Shown: positions 24,253 through 33,752, counted from the stretch's first letter. The stretch: 46,157 nt of DNA from an uncultured Saprospiraceae bacterium (GCA_937928045.1 CALFWO010000001.1:1-46157), one strand, 5' to 3'. Numbers and translations: made by a program. The notes: a model not told the origin generated them from the letters alone.

Positions 24253-26898
24253 TTGGCAAAAAAGTCTTCCACCAGCCAAAAGAAGGGAAAAATCACTCCG
24301 TTGATGACCCAGTATTTCGCCATGAAACAACAGCATCCAGATGCGATACTGTTATTTCGTGTTGGAGATTTCTATGAAACCTTCGGCGAAGATGCCGTAA
24401 AGGCAGCAAAAGCCTTGTCAATAACATTGACTGCCAGAAATAATGGTGGCATGCCCATCGAGCTAGCAGGTTTTCCGTACCACTCATTGGAGACTTACAT
24501 GCCTCGTTTGATTCGGGCTGGTTATCGGGTAGCGATTTGCGAACAGCTAGAAAAGCCGAGTAAGGAGAAAAAAATAGTCAAAAGAGGTGTTACCGAGGTA
24601 ATTACACCTGGTATTGCTACTGCGGATCAATTGCTGGACGCGAAACGAAATAATTTCCTTTGCTCCATTTCTTTCTCATCGAAAGGTAACTACGGTATTT
24701 CTTTTTTAGATATTTCTACTGGAGAATTCTTGATTAGTGAAGGAACAGCAGTTTATATTCACAAATTGATTCAAAGCCTTACGCCTTCCGAAATAATTTT
24801 CTCAAAAGGAGCCAAAAAAGAATTTGTAAAGGTTTTTGGAGCAGGACACTATACCTTTGCTTTAGAAGATTGGGTATGCACTGAAGACTATACCAGAGAG
24901 AAATTGTTGTCCCATTTTAACACGCAGAACCTAAAAGGATTTGGCATTGAAGAAATGACATTGGGGCAAATAGCAGCAGGGTCTATTCTTCATTATTTAT
25001 CGACTACAGAGAATCATAATCTAGGTCACATCCAAAGAATTAATCGAATGGAACCCGACAACTTTGTTTGGTTGGATCGATTTACAATTCGCAACTTGGA
25101 ATTGGTAAATTCCCAACAAACAGATGGAGTACCATTAATCGATATCATTGATAAAACGGTTTCCCCAATGGGAAGTCGGTTGCTAAAAAAATGGGTCGTT
25201 CTTCCTTTAAAAAATATTGAGCAAATCAATGCGCGATTAAATACCGTAGAGCACTTTATTGATCAATCTGGATTAAGAGGAGAAATCAAAACGAATCTGG
25301 AAGCCATTGGAGATTTGGAAAGACTAATTTCCAAAGTTCCTTTGGGTAAAATTAACCCTAGAGAGGTAAGACAATTGCGTCGTTCTCTGGAAGCCTTGGA
25401 ACCGATAAAAATTTTACTAGAGGAATCCGAAGCTCAGGATTTAATTAATCTTGGAAAGAAAATTGATCCATGTGGACCATTGCGTTCAAGGATTGAACAT
25501 CAGTTATGTGATGAACCACCTGTTCTAGTTTCAAAAGGTCAAGTCATTAATTCTGGGGTGTCAGAGGCTTTAGATGAATATCGGCACATTATTAAGAATA
25601 GTAAAGAACTACTGGCTGACATCCAAGCTAGAGAATCTGAAAATACCGGTATTACTAATCTGAAGATTGGATTCAATAATGTCTTTGGATACTACTTGGA
25701 AGTGACTAATAAATATAAAGATCATGATCGCATTCCTGACAGTTGGATTCGAAAACAGACTTTAACAAATGCGGAAAGGTATATCACGGAAGAATTAAAA
25801 GTTTTAGAAGCCAAAATTTTAAGTGCTCAAGAAAAGGTAGTTACACTAGAGTCGGAATTGTTTGCAGAATTGGTAGCTACAATTGCGGAATATATTCGCC
25901 CGATACAAATCAATTCAAATGTATTGGCCAATGTTGATTGTCTCTTATCTTTTGCGCAAGTCGCACAAAAAAATAATTATTGTCGGCCAGTGCTAAACGA
26001 TGGATTGGGGATCGATATAAAGGCTGGTAGGCATCCAGTTATTGAAGAACATTTAGAAATTGGCGAATCGTTTGTTCCCAATGATGTTTACATAAATAAT
26101 GAAGATCAACAAATCATCATCATTACTGGACCAAACATGGCCGGTAAGTCAGCGATTCTCAGACAAACAGCATTGATTTGTATTCTTGCTCAAATGGGAT
26201 GTTATGTTCCTGCAGATCATGCGACTCTGGGTATTATCGACAAGGTATTTACTAGGGTAGGAGCTTCAGATAATATTTCTTCTGGTGAATCTACATTCAT
26301 GGTAGAAATGAATGAGACAGCAAGTATCATGAATAATATTTCTGAGCGAAGCTTGATTCTATTGGATGAGATTGGTCGAGGGACTTCCACCTATGATGGT
26401 ATTTCAATCGCTTGGTCCATTGTTGAATATTTGCATAATAACAAGCTTGCCTTTCCTAAGACTTTGTTTGCCACGCACTATCATGAACTGAATCAACTAG
26501 CCGATAAATTTGAGCGGATTCACAACTTTAATATTGCAACCAAAGAAGTGGGCAACAAAGTCATCTTCTTAAGAAAATTAGTGCCCGGTGGATCCAGTCA
26601 TAGCTTTGGTATCTACGTGGCGAGCTTGGCAGGAATGCCCAAGCAAATTGTATTGAGGGCAAATGAGATTTTGCACACTTTGGAAGAAAAATCTATTGTA
26701 CAAAAAGCAGCAGGAGATTCAATTGAACAACGCTTAGATAATATCCCTGCTCCAGCTCCTCAATTGTCAATATTTGAAACAGTAGATCCAACAGCGGGCA
26801 AAATCAAAGGCGCATTATTAGATCTCGATATGAATAGTATGACGCCGATTGAGTGTATGTTGAAGTTGAGTGAGTTAAAGAAGTTAATAGAAGAGTGA
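24253..26898 (+). CDS. mutS: DNA mismatch repair protein MutS
   Basis: Mismatch-recognition ATPase, 881 aa. Mismatch-binding domain I has the Phe-x-Glu motif in LLFRVGDFYETFGEDA; the connector, lever and clamp domains follow; the ATPase has Walker A GPNMAGKS (626-633), Walker B LILLDE (701-706) with EIGRGTSTYDG, and FATHYHEL. The start is probably TTG 24253 (MAKKSSTSQKKGK...PLMTQY), because Bacteroidota MutS proteins begin with a short Lys-rich leader before the PLMxQY segment; the first in-frame ATG (24304) would cut into that segment. A TATCTTTC -7-like box at 24218-24225 fits this start. It is convergent with ffh. Confidence 0.97.
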   Translation: MAKKSSTSQKKGKITPLMTQYFAMKQQHPDAILLFRVGDFYETFGEDAVKAAKALSITLTARNNGGMPIELAGFPYHSLETYMPRLIRAGYRVAICEQLEKPSKEKKIVKRGVTEVITPGIATADQLLDAKRNNFLCSISFSSKGNYGISFLDISTGEFLISEGTAVYIHKLIQSLTPSEIIFSKGAKKEFVKVFGAGHYTFALEDWVCTEDYTREKLLSHFNTQNLKGFGIEEMTLGQIAAGSILHYLSTTENHNLGHIQRINRMEPDNFVWLDRFTIRNLELVNSQQTDGVPLIDIIDKTVSPMGSRLLKKWVVLPLKNIEQINARLNTVEHFIDQSGLRGEIKTNLEAIGDLERLISKVPLGKINPREVRQLRRSLEALEPIKILLEESEAQDLINLGKKIDPCGPLRSRIEHQLCDEPPVLVSKGQVINSGVSEALDEYRHIIKNSKELLADIQARESENTGITNLKIGFNNVFGYYLEVTNKYKDHDRIPDSWIRKQTLTNAERYITEELKVLEAKILSAQEKVVTLESELFAELVATIAEYIRPIQINSNVLANVDCLLSFAQVAQKNNYCRPVLNDGLGIDIKAGRHPVIEEHLEIGESFVPNDVYINNEDQQIIIITGPNMAGKSAILRQTALICILAQMGCYVPADHATLGIIDKVFTRVGASDNISSGESTFMVEMNETASIMNNISERSLILLDEIGRGTSTYDGISIAWSIVEYLHNNKLAFPKTLFATHYHELNQLADKFERIHNFNIATKEVGNKVIFLRKLVPGGSSHSFGIYVASLAGMPKQIVLRANEILHTLEEKSIVQKAAGDSIEQRLDNIPAPAPQLSIFETVDPTAGKIKGALLDLDMNSMTPIECMLKLSELKKLIEE

Positions 26899-26982
26899 TT
26901 TTTTTTATTGTGCGAATTTCAACCAATTACAATGGTCAGTCTGCCAAAGCGGACCACCTTTCAACAAACTTCAACCAAGAAT

Positions 26983-28314
26983 TTACTTCCCGCCAAATCC
27001 CCCAGGCATTCCTCGCATACCACCGCCTTTTGACATTTTGTGCATCATTTTTCGCATCTGATCGAATTGCTTGATGAACATATTTATCTCATGAATTTCT
27101 CTTCCACATCCTTTAGCAATTCTCCGCTTACGGCTCATATTTAATAATTCTGGAGCACCTCTTTCTGCAGGAGTCATGGATTGAATAATCGCTTCTACTT
27201 TCTTAAATGCATTGTCGTCAATGTCCAAGTTCTTAGTCATCTTGGACATTCCGGGAATCATATTTAAGAGCGACTTGATGTCTCCCATTTTTCGAATCTG
27301 ATTCAACTGGCCAAGGAAGTCATTGAAGTCAAACTTATTTTTCTTAATCTTCTTCTCAATTCGTTTCGCTTCTTTCTCGTCGAATTGATCTTGGGCCTTT
27401 TCTACAAAGGAGACAATATCTCCCATTCCCAAAATTCTTTGGGCCATACGATCAGGGTGGAACACGTCTAGTGTATCCATTTTTTCCCCCATACTGACAA
27501 ACTTGATCGGCTTACCAACAGTGTACTTTACCGATAAGGCAGCTCCACCTCTGGTATCACCATCCAACTTCGTCAAAACAACTCCGTCGTAATTGATTCT
27601 TTCGTTGAAGGCCTTCGCTGTATTCACCGCATCTTGACCAGTCATGGAATCCACAACAAACAGAGTTTCATTTGGAGTAATAGCTTCCTTGATGTTTGAG
27701 ATTTCGGTCATCATTTCCTCATCCACCGCCAAACGACCTGCGGTATCCACAATAACAACATCAATGCTATTCGCTTTAGCAAAGGCGATGGCATTTCCAG
27801 CAATTTCAACAGGATTTTTATTATCTGGTTCTTTATAAATCTTTGCGCCGATCTGCTCCGCCAATACAGTCAATTGGTTAATTGCCGCAGGACGATAAAC
27901 ATCGGCCGCTACTAAAAGCGGTTTTAAGTTCTTTTTATTTTTTAAGTAATAAGCGAGTTTGCTTGAGAAAGTTGTTTTACCTGATCCTTGAAGACCAGCC
28001 ACTAAAACAACTCCAGGTTTTCCTTTTACGTTGATACCTACTGATTGCGTCCCCATGAGTTTTACTAACTCATCCATGACGATCTTGACCATCATTTCAC
28101 CGGGTTTCACAGCGTTTAATACATTCTGTGTGCCAAGTGCCTCCTCTTTAATCTTATCAGTGAATTCCTTAGCGATCTTGTAATTCACATCGGCTCCAAC
28201 AAGCGCACGACGAATTTCCTTTATTGATTGGGCAACGTTGATTTCCGTTAATTTGCCTTCACCTTTTAGGGTCTTAAATGCTCCTTCTAACCGATCACTT
28301 AAATTATCAAACAT
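26983..28314 (-). CDS. ffh: Signal recognition particle protein Ffh
   Basis: SRP54-type GTPase that targets membrane proteins to SecYEG with 4.5S RNA and FtsY. 443 aa: N-domain MFDNLSDRLEGAFKTLKGEG; G-domain with G1 AGLQGSGKTT (106-115), DTAGRLAVDEEM, TKLDGDTRGGAALS and GEKMDTLDVFHPDRMA; M-domain from ~300 with Met-rich helices, SRKRRIAKGCGREIHEINMF (RNA binding) and the Met/Gly-rich tail. Normal length and complete. It is convergent with mutS (84 nt between stops, only a weak 6-bp hairpin there) and 69 nt downstream of the TolB-like lipoprotein gene. Confidence 0.97.
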   Translation of the reverse strand: MFDNLSDRLEGAFKTLKGEGKLTEINVAQSIKEIRRALVGADVNYKIAKEFTDKIKEEALGTQNVLNAVKPGEMMVKIVMDELVKLMGTQSVGINVKGKPGVVLVAGLQGSGKTTFSSKLAYYLKNKKNLKPLLVAADVYRPAAINQLTVLAEQIGAKIYKEPDNKNPVEIAGNAIAFAKANSIDVVIVDTAGRLAVDEEMMTEISNIKEAITPNETLFVVDSMTGQDAVNTAKAFNERINYDGVVLTKLDGDTRGGAALSVKYTVGKPIKFVSMGEKMDTLDVFHPDRMAQRILGMGDIVSFVEKAQDQFDEKEAKRIEKKIKKNKFDFNDFLGQLNQIRKMGDIKSLLNMIPGMSKMTKNLDIDDNAFKKVEAIIQSMTPAERGAPELLNMSRKRRIAKGCGREIHEINMFIKQFDQMRKMMHKMSKGGGMRGMPGGFGGK

Positions 28315-28383
28315 CTTAATTTACCTTTTAATAGTTTCTTTTATATGCCATGAAGCAAAGGTCTACCGACCTCCTGCCTAACA

Positions 28384-29493
28384 CTATTCATTCCAATCAG
28401 CAATGAATACATTCGTATCTCTCGTTCCTCCGTTGTTTCTGTTACTGGAGAAAACCAATTGCTTACCATCTCTACTGAACATTGGAAAAGCATCAAAAGT
28501 TGGATCGAAAGTTACTTGCTTCAAGCCTGTTCCATCTTCATTGATGATAAACAAATTGAATTGGCGACCTGATTCAACATGGTGATTCGATGCGAAAATA
28601 ATACGTTTTCCATCAGGATGATAATATGGAGCCCAATTGGCACCACCTAATTTTGTTACCTGATGCAAGTTTGTTCCATCTACATTGCAAGTATAAAGTT
28701 CCATATCACTTGGCTGAACCACATTTTTAGCCAATAAAGATTTATAGGTTTCCTGAGCTTCTTTGGTAATTGGTCTAGATGCTCTGAAAACGAGTTTCTT
28801 GCTATCAGGACTGAAAAAAGCACCGCCGTCATATCCTAAGCCGCTAGTCACTTGTTTTACATTTGAACCATCTATATTCATGGTAAATAGTTCAAGGTCC
28901 CCTGTTCTGGTTGAAGTGAAAACAATCATTTTACCATCAGGAGAAACAGTGGCCTCAGCATCATAGCCTTCTCTATCCGTTAATTTTCTGGAAATCTTTC
29001 CTTCTAAGTTGGCTACATAAATATCAAATTCTGGATAAATCGGCCAAACATATTTTCCATCAACCGATCTCGGCACTTCTGGACACTTTGGATTGGCCTC
29101 ATGTGTGGAAGCATATAAAATTTCTTGATCTCCGGGCATAAAAAATGAACAGGTCGTTCTTCCTTTTCCTGTACTTGCCAATGGCGCTTTATCACCTAAG
29201 TAACCATTTCTGCCCATAATAAATATCTGATCGCATTCTGCTCCCCATTTTGAGTTACTAGCTTGAAAAACAAGACGTTGATCATCGTAAGAAAAGTAAG
29301 CCTCAGCATTATCGCCTCCGAAGGTCAATTGCTTCATGTTTTTGACCATGGTTTCTTCAGGATAAGCAAGTGATTTTTCTTTAGTCTCCGTTTTCGAGGA
29401 ATCTTCTTTTTGATTGGTTTTTGTTGAATCGGTCCCATTTTTACAGGCGACCAACGATCCAACAAAGAGTAGTAATAATAACGTTCTTAACAT
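28384..29493 (-). CDS. TolB-like (PD40/WD40 beta-propeller) lipoprotein
   Basis: 369 aa. Signal peptide with lipobox GSLVAC (Cys17), a ~30-residue polar linker rich in Lys, Ser and Thr, then a six-bladed-type propeller made of PD40 repeats: EAYFSYDDQRLVFQAS, EATVSPDGKMIVFTSTRTGD, GGAFFSPDSKKLVFRASRP, APYYHPDGKRIIFASNHH and AFPMFSRDGKQLVFSSNR, interleaved with DGTxLxQVT strands. These occur in TolB and in many Bacteroidota periplasmic proteins. It is probably anchored in the outer membrane facing the periplasm. It is not the tol-pal TolB by context, since no tol genes are near. A CAAAAATA (TATTTTTG) -7-like box lies at 29510-29517. Confidence 0.88.
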   Translation of the reverse strand: MLRTLLLLLFVGSLVACKNGTDSTKTNQKEDSSKTETKEKSLAYPEETMVKNMKQLTFGGDNAEAYFSYDDQRLVFQASNSKWGAECDQIFIMGRNGYLGDKAPLASTGKGRTTCSFFMPGDQEILYASTHEANPKCPEVPRSVDGKYVWPIYPEFDIYVANLEGKISRKLTDREGYDAEATVSPDGKMIVFTSTRTGDLELFTMNIDGSNVKQVTSGLGYDGGAFFSPDSKKLVFRASRPITKEAQETYKSLLAKNVVQPSDMELYTCNVDGTNLHQVTKLGGANWAPYYHPDGKRIIFASNHHVESGRQFNLFIINEDGTGLKQVTFDPTFDAFPMFSRDGKQLVFSSNRNNGGTRDTNVFIADWNE

Positions 29494-29582
29494 CTAATCA
29501 ATTTTGCCACAAAAATAGCCCTTCATATTCAATTCCCATGCTTTTGAGCCGGCAATATTGCTCTCTCGCTCAGTAAAAAAGC

Positions 29583-29590
29583 TAATTTTG
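29583..29590 (+). promoter_or_regulatory. Predicted -7 box of the oligopeptide-binding protein gene
   Basis: TAATTTTG matches TAnnTTTG exactly. It lies 6 nt before ATG 29597 and 18 nt before ATG 29609, so a transcript from here favours the later start. The region is shared with the divergent TolB-like gene. Confidence 0.4.
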
Positions 29591-29596
29591 CTGAAT

Positions 29597-31225
29597 ATGA
29601 GGGATTTCATGAAATGGAATACGTGGATGTTACTTATTTTGGGTGTTTTGGGTTGTCGAACCAAGGATTATCAAAAATCAAAACCCGTTGTTTTTCATTA
29701 TAATCAACACATATCAATTAATTCACTCGATCCTGCCTTTGCCAAAAGCCAGAATAATATTTGGGGAGTTGATCATTTGTTCAATGGATTACTATCGCTA
29801 AATAAGAATTTGGAAGCCATTCCGGCTTTGGCGGATAGTTTTGACATAAGTGAAGATGGACGAACCTATACGTTCTTTTTAAATACGTCTGCTAAGTTTC
29901 ATGACAATGTCTGTTTTCCAAATGGTAAAGGAAGGAAAGTTGTTGCTGAGGATGTTCGATATAGCTTCCAACGAATAATTGATCCAAAGGTCTCTAGTCC
30001 GGGCAGTTGGATTTTTAAAGGTAAGATTGATGAAACCAATCCTTTTGTGGCTCCTAATGACTCAGTATTTGTATTAAGACTAAAGGAAGCCTTTCGACCA
30101 ATGATTGGTATAGTGTCCATGCAATATTGCTCCGTTGTTCCCAAAGAAGCTATTGAAAAATATGGAAATACCTTTCGATCAAATCCAGTTGGAACTGGTC
30201 CATTCAAAATGAAGAGATGGATTGAAGGTCAAGCTTTGTTTCTTCAAAAAAATGAAGAGTACTTTTTAGCTGATCGTCAATCTAACTTGGTAGATGCGAT
30301 TCGAGTAAGTTTTATTCCTGATAGAAAAACGGCCTATTTAGAATTGATGAAAGGCAAGATAGATTACATGTCTGGCCTAGAAAGTAGTTACACCAATGAA
30401 TTGGTAACACGAGAAGGAAATTTACGATCACATCAAGATGCACAATTAAATTTCACAAAGGGCCCTTATCTGAATTCTGAATATTTAGGAATTAATGTTC
30501 TGCTGGCAGATTCCATTCGCTCTAGTCTATCGAATAAATTTGTACGACAAGCGCTTAATTATGGATTTGATAGAGAAAAAATGTTGAAGACGCTGCGGAA
30601 TGGAATTGGTCGACCGGCCAATGCAGGATTTATTCCAAGAGGATTGCCATCTTATGATCCAACCGAAGTCAAAGGTTATACTTACAATCCTCAGAAAGCA
30701 AGAGAACTTTTGTCGCAAGCTGGATATCCGAATGGTAAAGGGTTGCCGGAGATCGTCTTGTCCACAAATAAGGACTATTTGGACCTATGTACATTTATTA
30801 CGCGCCAATGGCAAGACCTCGGTATTAATGTAAAAATTGAATTAGAAGAGACAGCGATTCTGCGTCAGAAAATGAGAAAAGGACAAGTCGAATTTTTTAG
30901 AGGATCTTGGATTGCAGATTATCCAGATGGTGAATCATTTTTGACAGTTTTTTATGGTAAAAATAGCGCTCCACCAAATTACACCCATTTTCGGAATGCT
31001 ACTTTTGATAAGTTGTATGAAACTGCGTTGGCAGAAAATAATAACGAAAAAAGATATCAACTGTATCATCAGATGGACGAGATATTAATTGAAGAAGCAC
31101 CAGTTATTTTTTTGTTCTATGATGAGACCGCTTTGTTTTCTAGAAAAAATATTGCAGGACTTCAACCCAATGGAATCAATTTGCTGAAGGTAGATCAGAT
31201 TACCAAAAGTATTGAGAACAATTAG
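29597..31225 (+). CDS. ABC transporter substrate-binding lipoprotein (SBP_bac_5, oligopeptide type)
   Basis: Extracytoplasmic peptide or small-molecule binding protein of the DppA/OppA family. About 542 aa; start ATG 29597 or 29609, since the longer TTG frame at 29558 would precede the promoter. The lipobox LGVLGC ends a short signal peptide. Family segments: SINSLDPAFAKSQNNIWGVD, LFNGLLSLNKNLEAIPALAD, FDISEDGRTYTFFLNTSAKF, NGKGRKVVAEDVRYSFQRI, VGTGPFKMKRWIEGQAL, FVRQALNYGFDREKML and YNPQKARELLSQAGYPNGKG. No permease or ATPase genes are adjacent, so its transporter is elsewhere or it has another role. lipB follows after 54 nt. Confidence 0.92.
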   Translation: MRDFMKWNTWMLLILGVLGCRTKDYQKSKPVVFHYNQHISINSLDPAFAKSQNNIWGVDHLFNGLLSLNKNLEAIPALADSFDISEDGRTYTFFLNTSAKFHDNVCFPNGKGRKVVAEDVRYSFQRIIDPKVSSPGSWIFKGKIDETNPFVAPNDSVFVLRLKEAFRPMIGIVSMQYCSVVPKEAIEKYGNTFRSNPVGTGPFKMKRWIEGQALFLQKNEEYFLADRQSNLVDAIRVSFIPDRKTAYLELMKGKIDYMSGLESSYTNELVTREGNLRSHQDAQLNFTKGPYLNSEYLGINVLLADSIRSSLSNKFVRQALNYGFDREKMLKTLRNGIGRPANAGFIPRGLPSYDPTEVKGYTYNPQKARELLSQAGYPNGKGLPEIVLSTNKDYLDLCTFITRQWQDLGINVKIELEETAILRQKMRKGQVEFFRGSWIADYPDGESFLTVFYGKNSAPPNYTHFRNATFDKLYETALAENNNEKRYQLYHQMDEILIEEAPVIFLFYDETALFSRKNIAGLQPNGINLLKVDQITKSIENN

Positions 31226-31279
31226 GTGGAAAAGTATATTTATAAAAAAGAGAAAAACTAGTAAAGCGCAGAAAACGAA

Positions 31280-32008
31280 ATGCCGAAAGTAGAATATCAA
31301 GATTGGGGAATATTGCCTTATGCAGAAGCATGGGAAAAACAAGGTGTTATACAACAAAGCTTAATTGCAAACAAACGAGCCAATAGGAACCGTGAAGCTG
31401 AAGGTGAAGAACTTAAACCTCAGTTGCACCAGCTCATTTTTTGTACCCATCCACATGTATATACTTTGGGTAAATCTGGCTCAGAGGATCATCTATTGAT
31501 TTCTCCGGAAGATCGAGAAAAACACCAGGTTGAATATTATAAAATCAATCGGGGAGGAGACATTACCTATCATGGGCCAGGACAAATAGTAGGATATCCA
31601 ATTTTTGACTTAGATGAGTTCTTTACAGATGTACACAAGTATGTACGATTCTTGGAAGAAGCCATTATTCGCTTGCTTGGGAATCATGGGATTACAGGAA
31701 CCAGGATCGAAGGGTTTACTGGTGTTTGGATAGAACCAGAAAAGCCTGAATATCCCAAGCGTAAAATTTGTGCAATTGGGGTGCACCTTTCTCGTTGGGT
31801 AACCTTGCATGGTTTTGCACTAAACGTCAACAGCGATTTGGATTTCTTTAAACATATCGTTCCTTGTGGAATTAATGATGCAGATAAGACAGTAACTTCG
31901 ATGGCTGCGGAACTCGGAACTCAATTGGATGAAACAAAGTTGAAATTGGAGTTAAAGGATATCTTTGCAGCGCTTTTTGAATTTGATTTTGTGGATAATA
32001 TGCAATAG
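31280..32008 (+). CDS. lipB: Lipoyl(octanoyl) transferase LipB
   Basis: Moves the octanoyl group from acyl-carrier protein to lipoyl domains, the first step of lipoate synthesis. 242 aa with LIFCTHPHVYTLGKSG (residues 52-67), RGGDITYHGPGQIVGYP (91-107), catalytic Lys162 in KRKICAIGVHLSRW and catalytic Cys196 in VPCGI. A polar insert NKRANRNREAEGEELK (31-46) lies before the core, as in several Bacteroidota LipB. Length is normal. It is probably co-transcribed with the gene upstream or with its own promoter in the 54-nt gap. The 17-nt repeat core follows 20 nt after its stop. Confidence 0.96.
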   Translation: MPKVEYQDWGILPYAEAWEKQGVIQQSLIANKRANRNREAEGEELKPQLHQLIFCTHPHVYTLGKSGSEDHLLISPEDREKHQVEYYKINRGGDITYHGPGQIVGYPIFDLDEFFTDVHKYVRFLEEAIIRLLGNHGITGTRIEGFTGVWIEPEKPEYPKRKICAIGVHLSRWVTLHGFALNVNSDLDFFKHIVPCGINDADKTVTSMAAELGTQLDETKLKLELKDIFAALFEFDFVDNMQ

Positions 32009-32028
32009 TTAGAAATTTTCCTTGAATG

Positions 32029-32045
32029 ATCACAATCAATGTTTT
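32029..32045 (+). repeat. 17-nt intergenic repeat core, copy d
   Basis: ATCACAATCAATGTTTT, identical to copies b and c, starting 21 nt after the lipB stop. It is more than 22 kb from the other three copies, so it is not a local duplication. Confidence 0.7.
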
Positions 32046-32114
32046 CTCAAAATTGAAGAACAGTTGATTTATTTAAAGACATTTTTTACATTTAAGTAAG
32101 CAGATAGAAGCACT

Positions 32115-32513
32115 ATGAAAAAAGATATTCCTCAACATAAAGTTTTAGATTTGGCAATAGCTGTAGTGCCTGATGAAAAAGATCCTGATCTGTGGCAAAG
32201 TTATGTGATCAATCTAAAAGATGAAGAGATTACTAATGTGCTGATTAATTCAAAAGGGTATGGTAATCGAGATGGAGAGGAAATTAAGACCTCAGTTTTG
32301 CGCCATTTTTTCGAATCTATTGGCCCACTTCAAATGCACAAGATTGAACCAATTCCTTCTGATCTATTTGGATTGACCAATGAGTATTGGGTTAGTTTTC
32401 GTCATGACAATTACATGTATGATAAAAAATATGTATTTGTCCCTGGGAGCTTGAATGAACTCAACTTTACCGTAATTCCATTCTTGAATAAAAAGGGAGT
32501 GATGATCCGATGA
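32115..32513 (+). CDS. Conserved Bacteroidota protein of unknown function
   Basis: 132 aa, soluble, no signal peptide. It resembles a family widely present in Bacteroidota and often mislabelled 'phenylalanyl-tRNA synthetase subunit alpha'. Shared segments, recalled: VAVVPDEKDPDLWQSYVINL, ITNVLINSKGYG, KTSVLRHFFE, LFGLTNEYWVSF, YDKKYVFVPGS and IPFLNKKGVMI. It contains none of the aminoacyl-tRNA synthetase class II motifs, so that label is unsupported. Mixed alpha/beta pattern; no catalytic signature seen. It lies downstream of lipB on the same strand. Confidence 0.78.
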   Translation: MKKDIPQHKVLDLAIAVVPDEKDPDLWQSYVINLKDEEITNVLINSKGYGNRDGEEIKTSVLRHFFESIGPLQMHKIEPIPSDLFGLTNEYWVSFRHDNYMYDKKYVFVPGSLNELNFTVIPFLNKKGVMIR

Positions 32514-32645
32514 TTAGGGTATAAATCATCTCAAATCTCTACCTATAATCTGGTAATTATCTAAGCTTGGTTGGCATCTCTAGGGGAAACCACTTACATT
32601 AAGTATTCCTTCCAATAACAATCTTACAACCAAACTTACAATTAC

Positions 32646-33656
32646 ATGCGCACAAGCCTATACATAGGTTTGGCACTGCTTTTCTGCGTGCTAAGCCCTT
32701 CAGCTGCATGGTCTCAATCAGCGTTGGATCAATACGAAAGAGGACTACTCGCAGAGCGAGCGGGAGAAGTGATGAAAGCCAAGGATTACTACACACGAGC
32801 TATCAACATGGAGCAAGGGAACGGTGCGTTTTATCTTTCAAGAGCCAACCTGATCTTAAAGAATCAAAACCATTCCGAATTATTCAAATCCTCAAACTCA
32901 TTTAATATTTATCTTAAATGTCTCGAAGATTATAATCGAGCAGTACTCTTATTGCCCGAATCTTTTGAAAGTCATTTTGGTCGGGCAAAAGTTAATTATA
33001 TCATTGGAAATTTTGCCGGTGCAAAAGTAGACTATAACAATGCGATCAAAATGAGTCACTATTTTGAAGATAAGATTGAGGCTTTAATTGGGCGAGGTGC
33101 TTCGCAATTTAAAATTGGAGAAATTGAAGGAGCTTTGAGGGATTTGGAAAGAGCGGAAGACTATGATAGTACGAATGTAAAAGTCTTGAATGAATTGGCG
33201 TTAATATATATTCACATGGGACAACATGATGTGGCTTTAACCACTTTGAATAAAGTCTTAGTACGCTATCCAAATGATCCAATTGCCAATGCTAATGTTG
33301 GATATTCTGCGCTAAAATTAGGTCGTTTTGAAAAAGCAATGGACATTTATAATCGTTGTTTGAAAGCCAATGGACCCAATGCGCTGATCTATAGCAATCT
33401 TGGATTTTGTAAATTCAAACTCGGCCGACTAACCGGCGCTCTAAAGAATCTAAACGAAGCTATAAGACTTGATGCTGACAATACTTTTGCTCTGAAAAAC
33501 AGAGCCTTAGTGCATCTGGCTTTAGGTAATAAAGAACTTGCTTGTGAAGATTTACATGAGTCCAGAGACAAAGGTTACTCCCGTCAATTTGACAGTGAAG
33601 TGATCGAATTACTTGGTGAACATTGCCTGCAAGTCAACATCAAGCCAGCCCAGTAA
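32646..33656 (+). CDS. Exported tetratricopeptide-repeat protein
   Basis: 336 aa. Signal peptide MRTSLYIGLALLFCVLSPSAAWSQ, then about seven TPR units filling the rest: YERGLLAERAGEVMKAKDYYTRAI, CLEDYNRAVLLLPESFESHFG, IIGNFAGAKVDYNNAI, KIGEIEGALRDLERAEDYD, HMGQHDVALTTLNKVLVRYP, KLGRFEKAMDIYNRCLKA and KLGRLTGALKNLNEAIRLD. It is a protein-protein interaction scaffold, probably periplasmic; there is no lipobox and no T9SS tail. The neighbouring genes give no clear partner. The 132-nt gap upstream has no recognisable promoter box. Confidence 0.9.
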   Translation: MRTSLYIGLALLFCVLSPSAAWSQSALDQYERGLLAERAGEVMKAKDYYTRAINMEQGNGAFYLSRANLILKNQNHSELFKSSNSFNIYLKCLEDYNRAVLLLPESFESHFGRAKVNYIIGNFAGAKVDYNNAIKMSHYFEDKIEALIGRGASQFKIGEIEGALRDLERAEDYDSTNVKVLNELALIYIHMGQHDVALTTLNKVLVRYPNDPIANANVGYSALKLGRFEKAMDIYNRCLKANGPNALIYSNLGFCKFKLGRLTGALKNLNEAIRLDADNTFALKNRALVHLALGNKELACEDLHESRDKGYSRQFDSEVIELLGEHCLQVNIKPAQ

Positions 33657-33718
33657 ATGGTCAAGATTTAAATATTTCAGATTCCTTTCTAGTTCGAGCA
33701 ATATTCCATCTAAGAATG

Positions 33719-33726
33719 TACCTTTG
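33719..33726 (+). promoter_or_regulatory. Predicted -7 box of the acyl-CoA thioesterase gene
   Basis: TACCTTTG is an exact TAnnTTTG match 26 nt before the ATG at 33753. A TTCG at 33693-33696 is the nearest -33-like tetramer, at 22 nt. Confidence 0.45.
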
Positions 33727-33752
33727 CGGCTTCAATAACTGGTGTTTCATAT

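Noticed and set aside
26899-26982. Bidirectional terminator between mutS and ffh
   Set aside because: Only a 6-bp GTCTGC/GCGGAC stem with a G-U pair and no T run; too weak to call.
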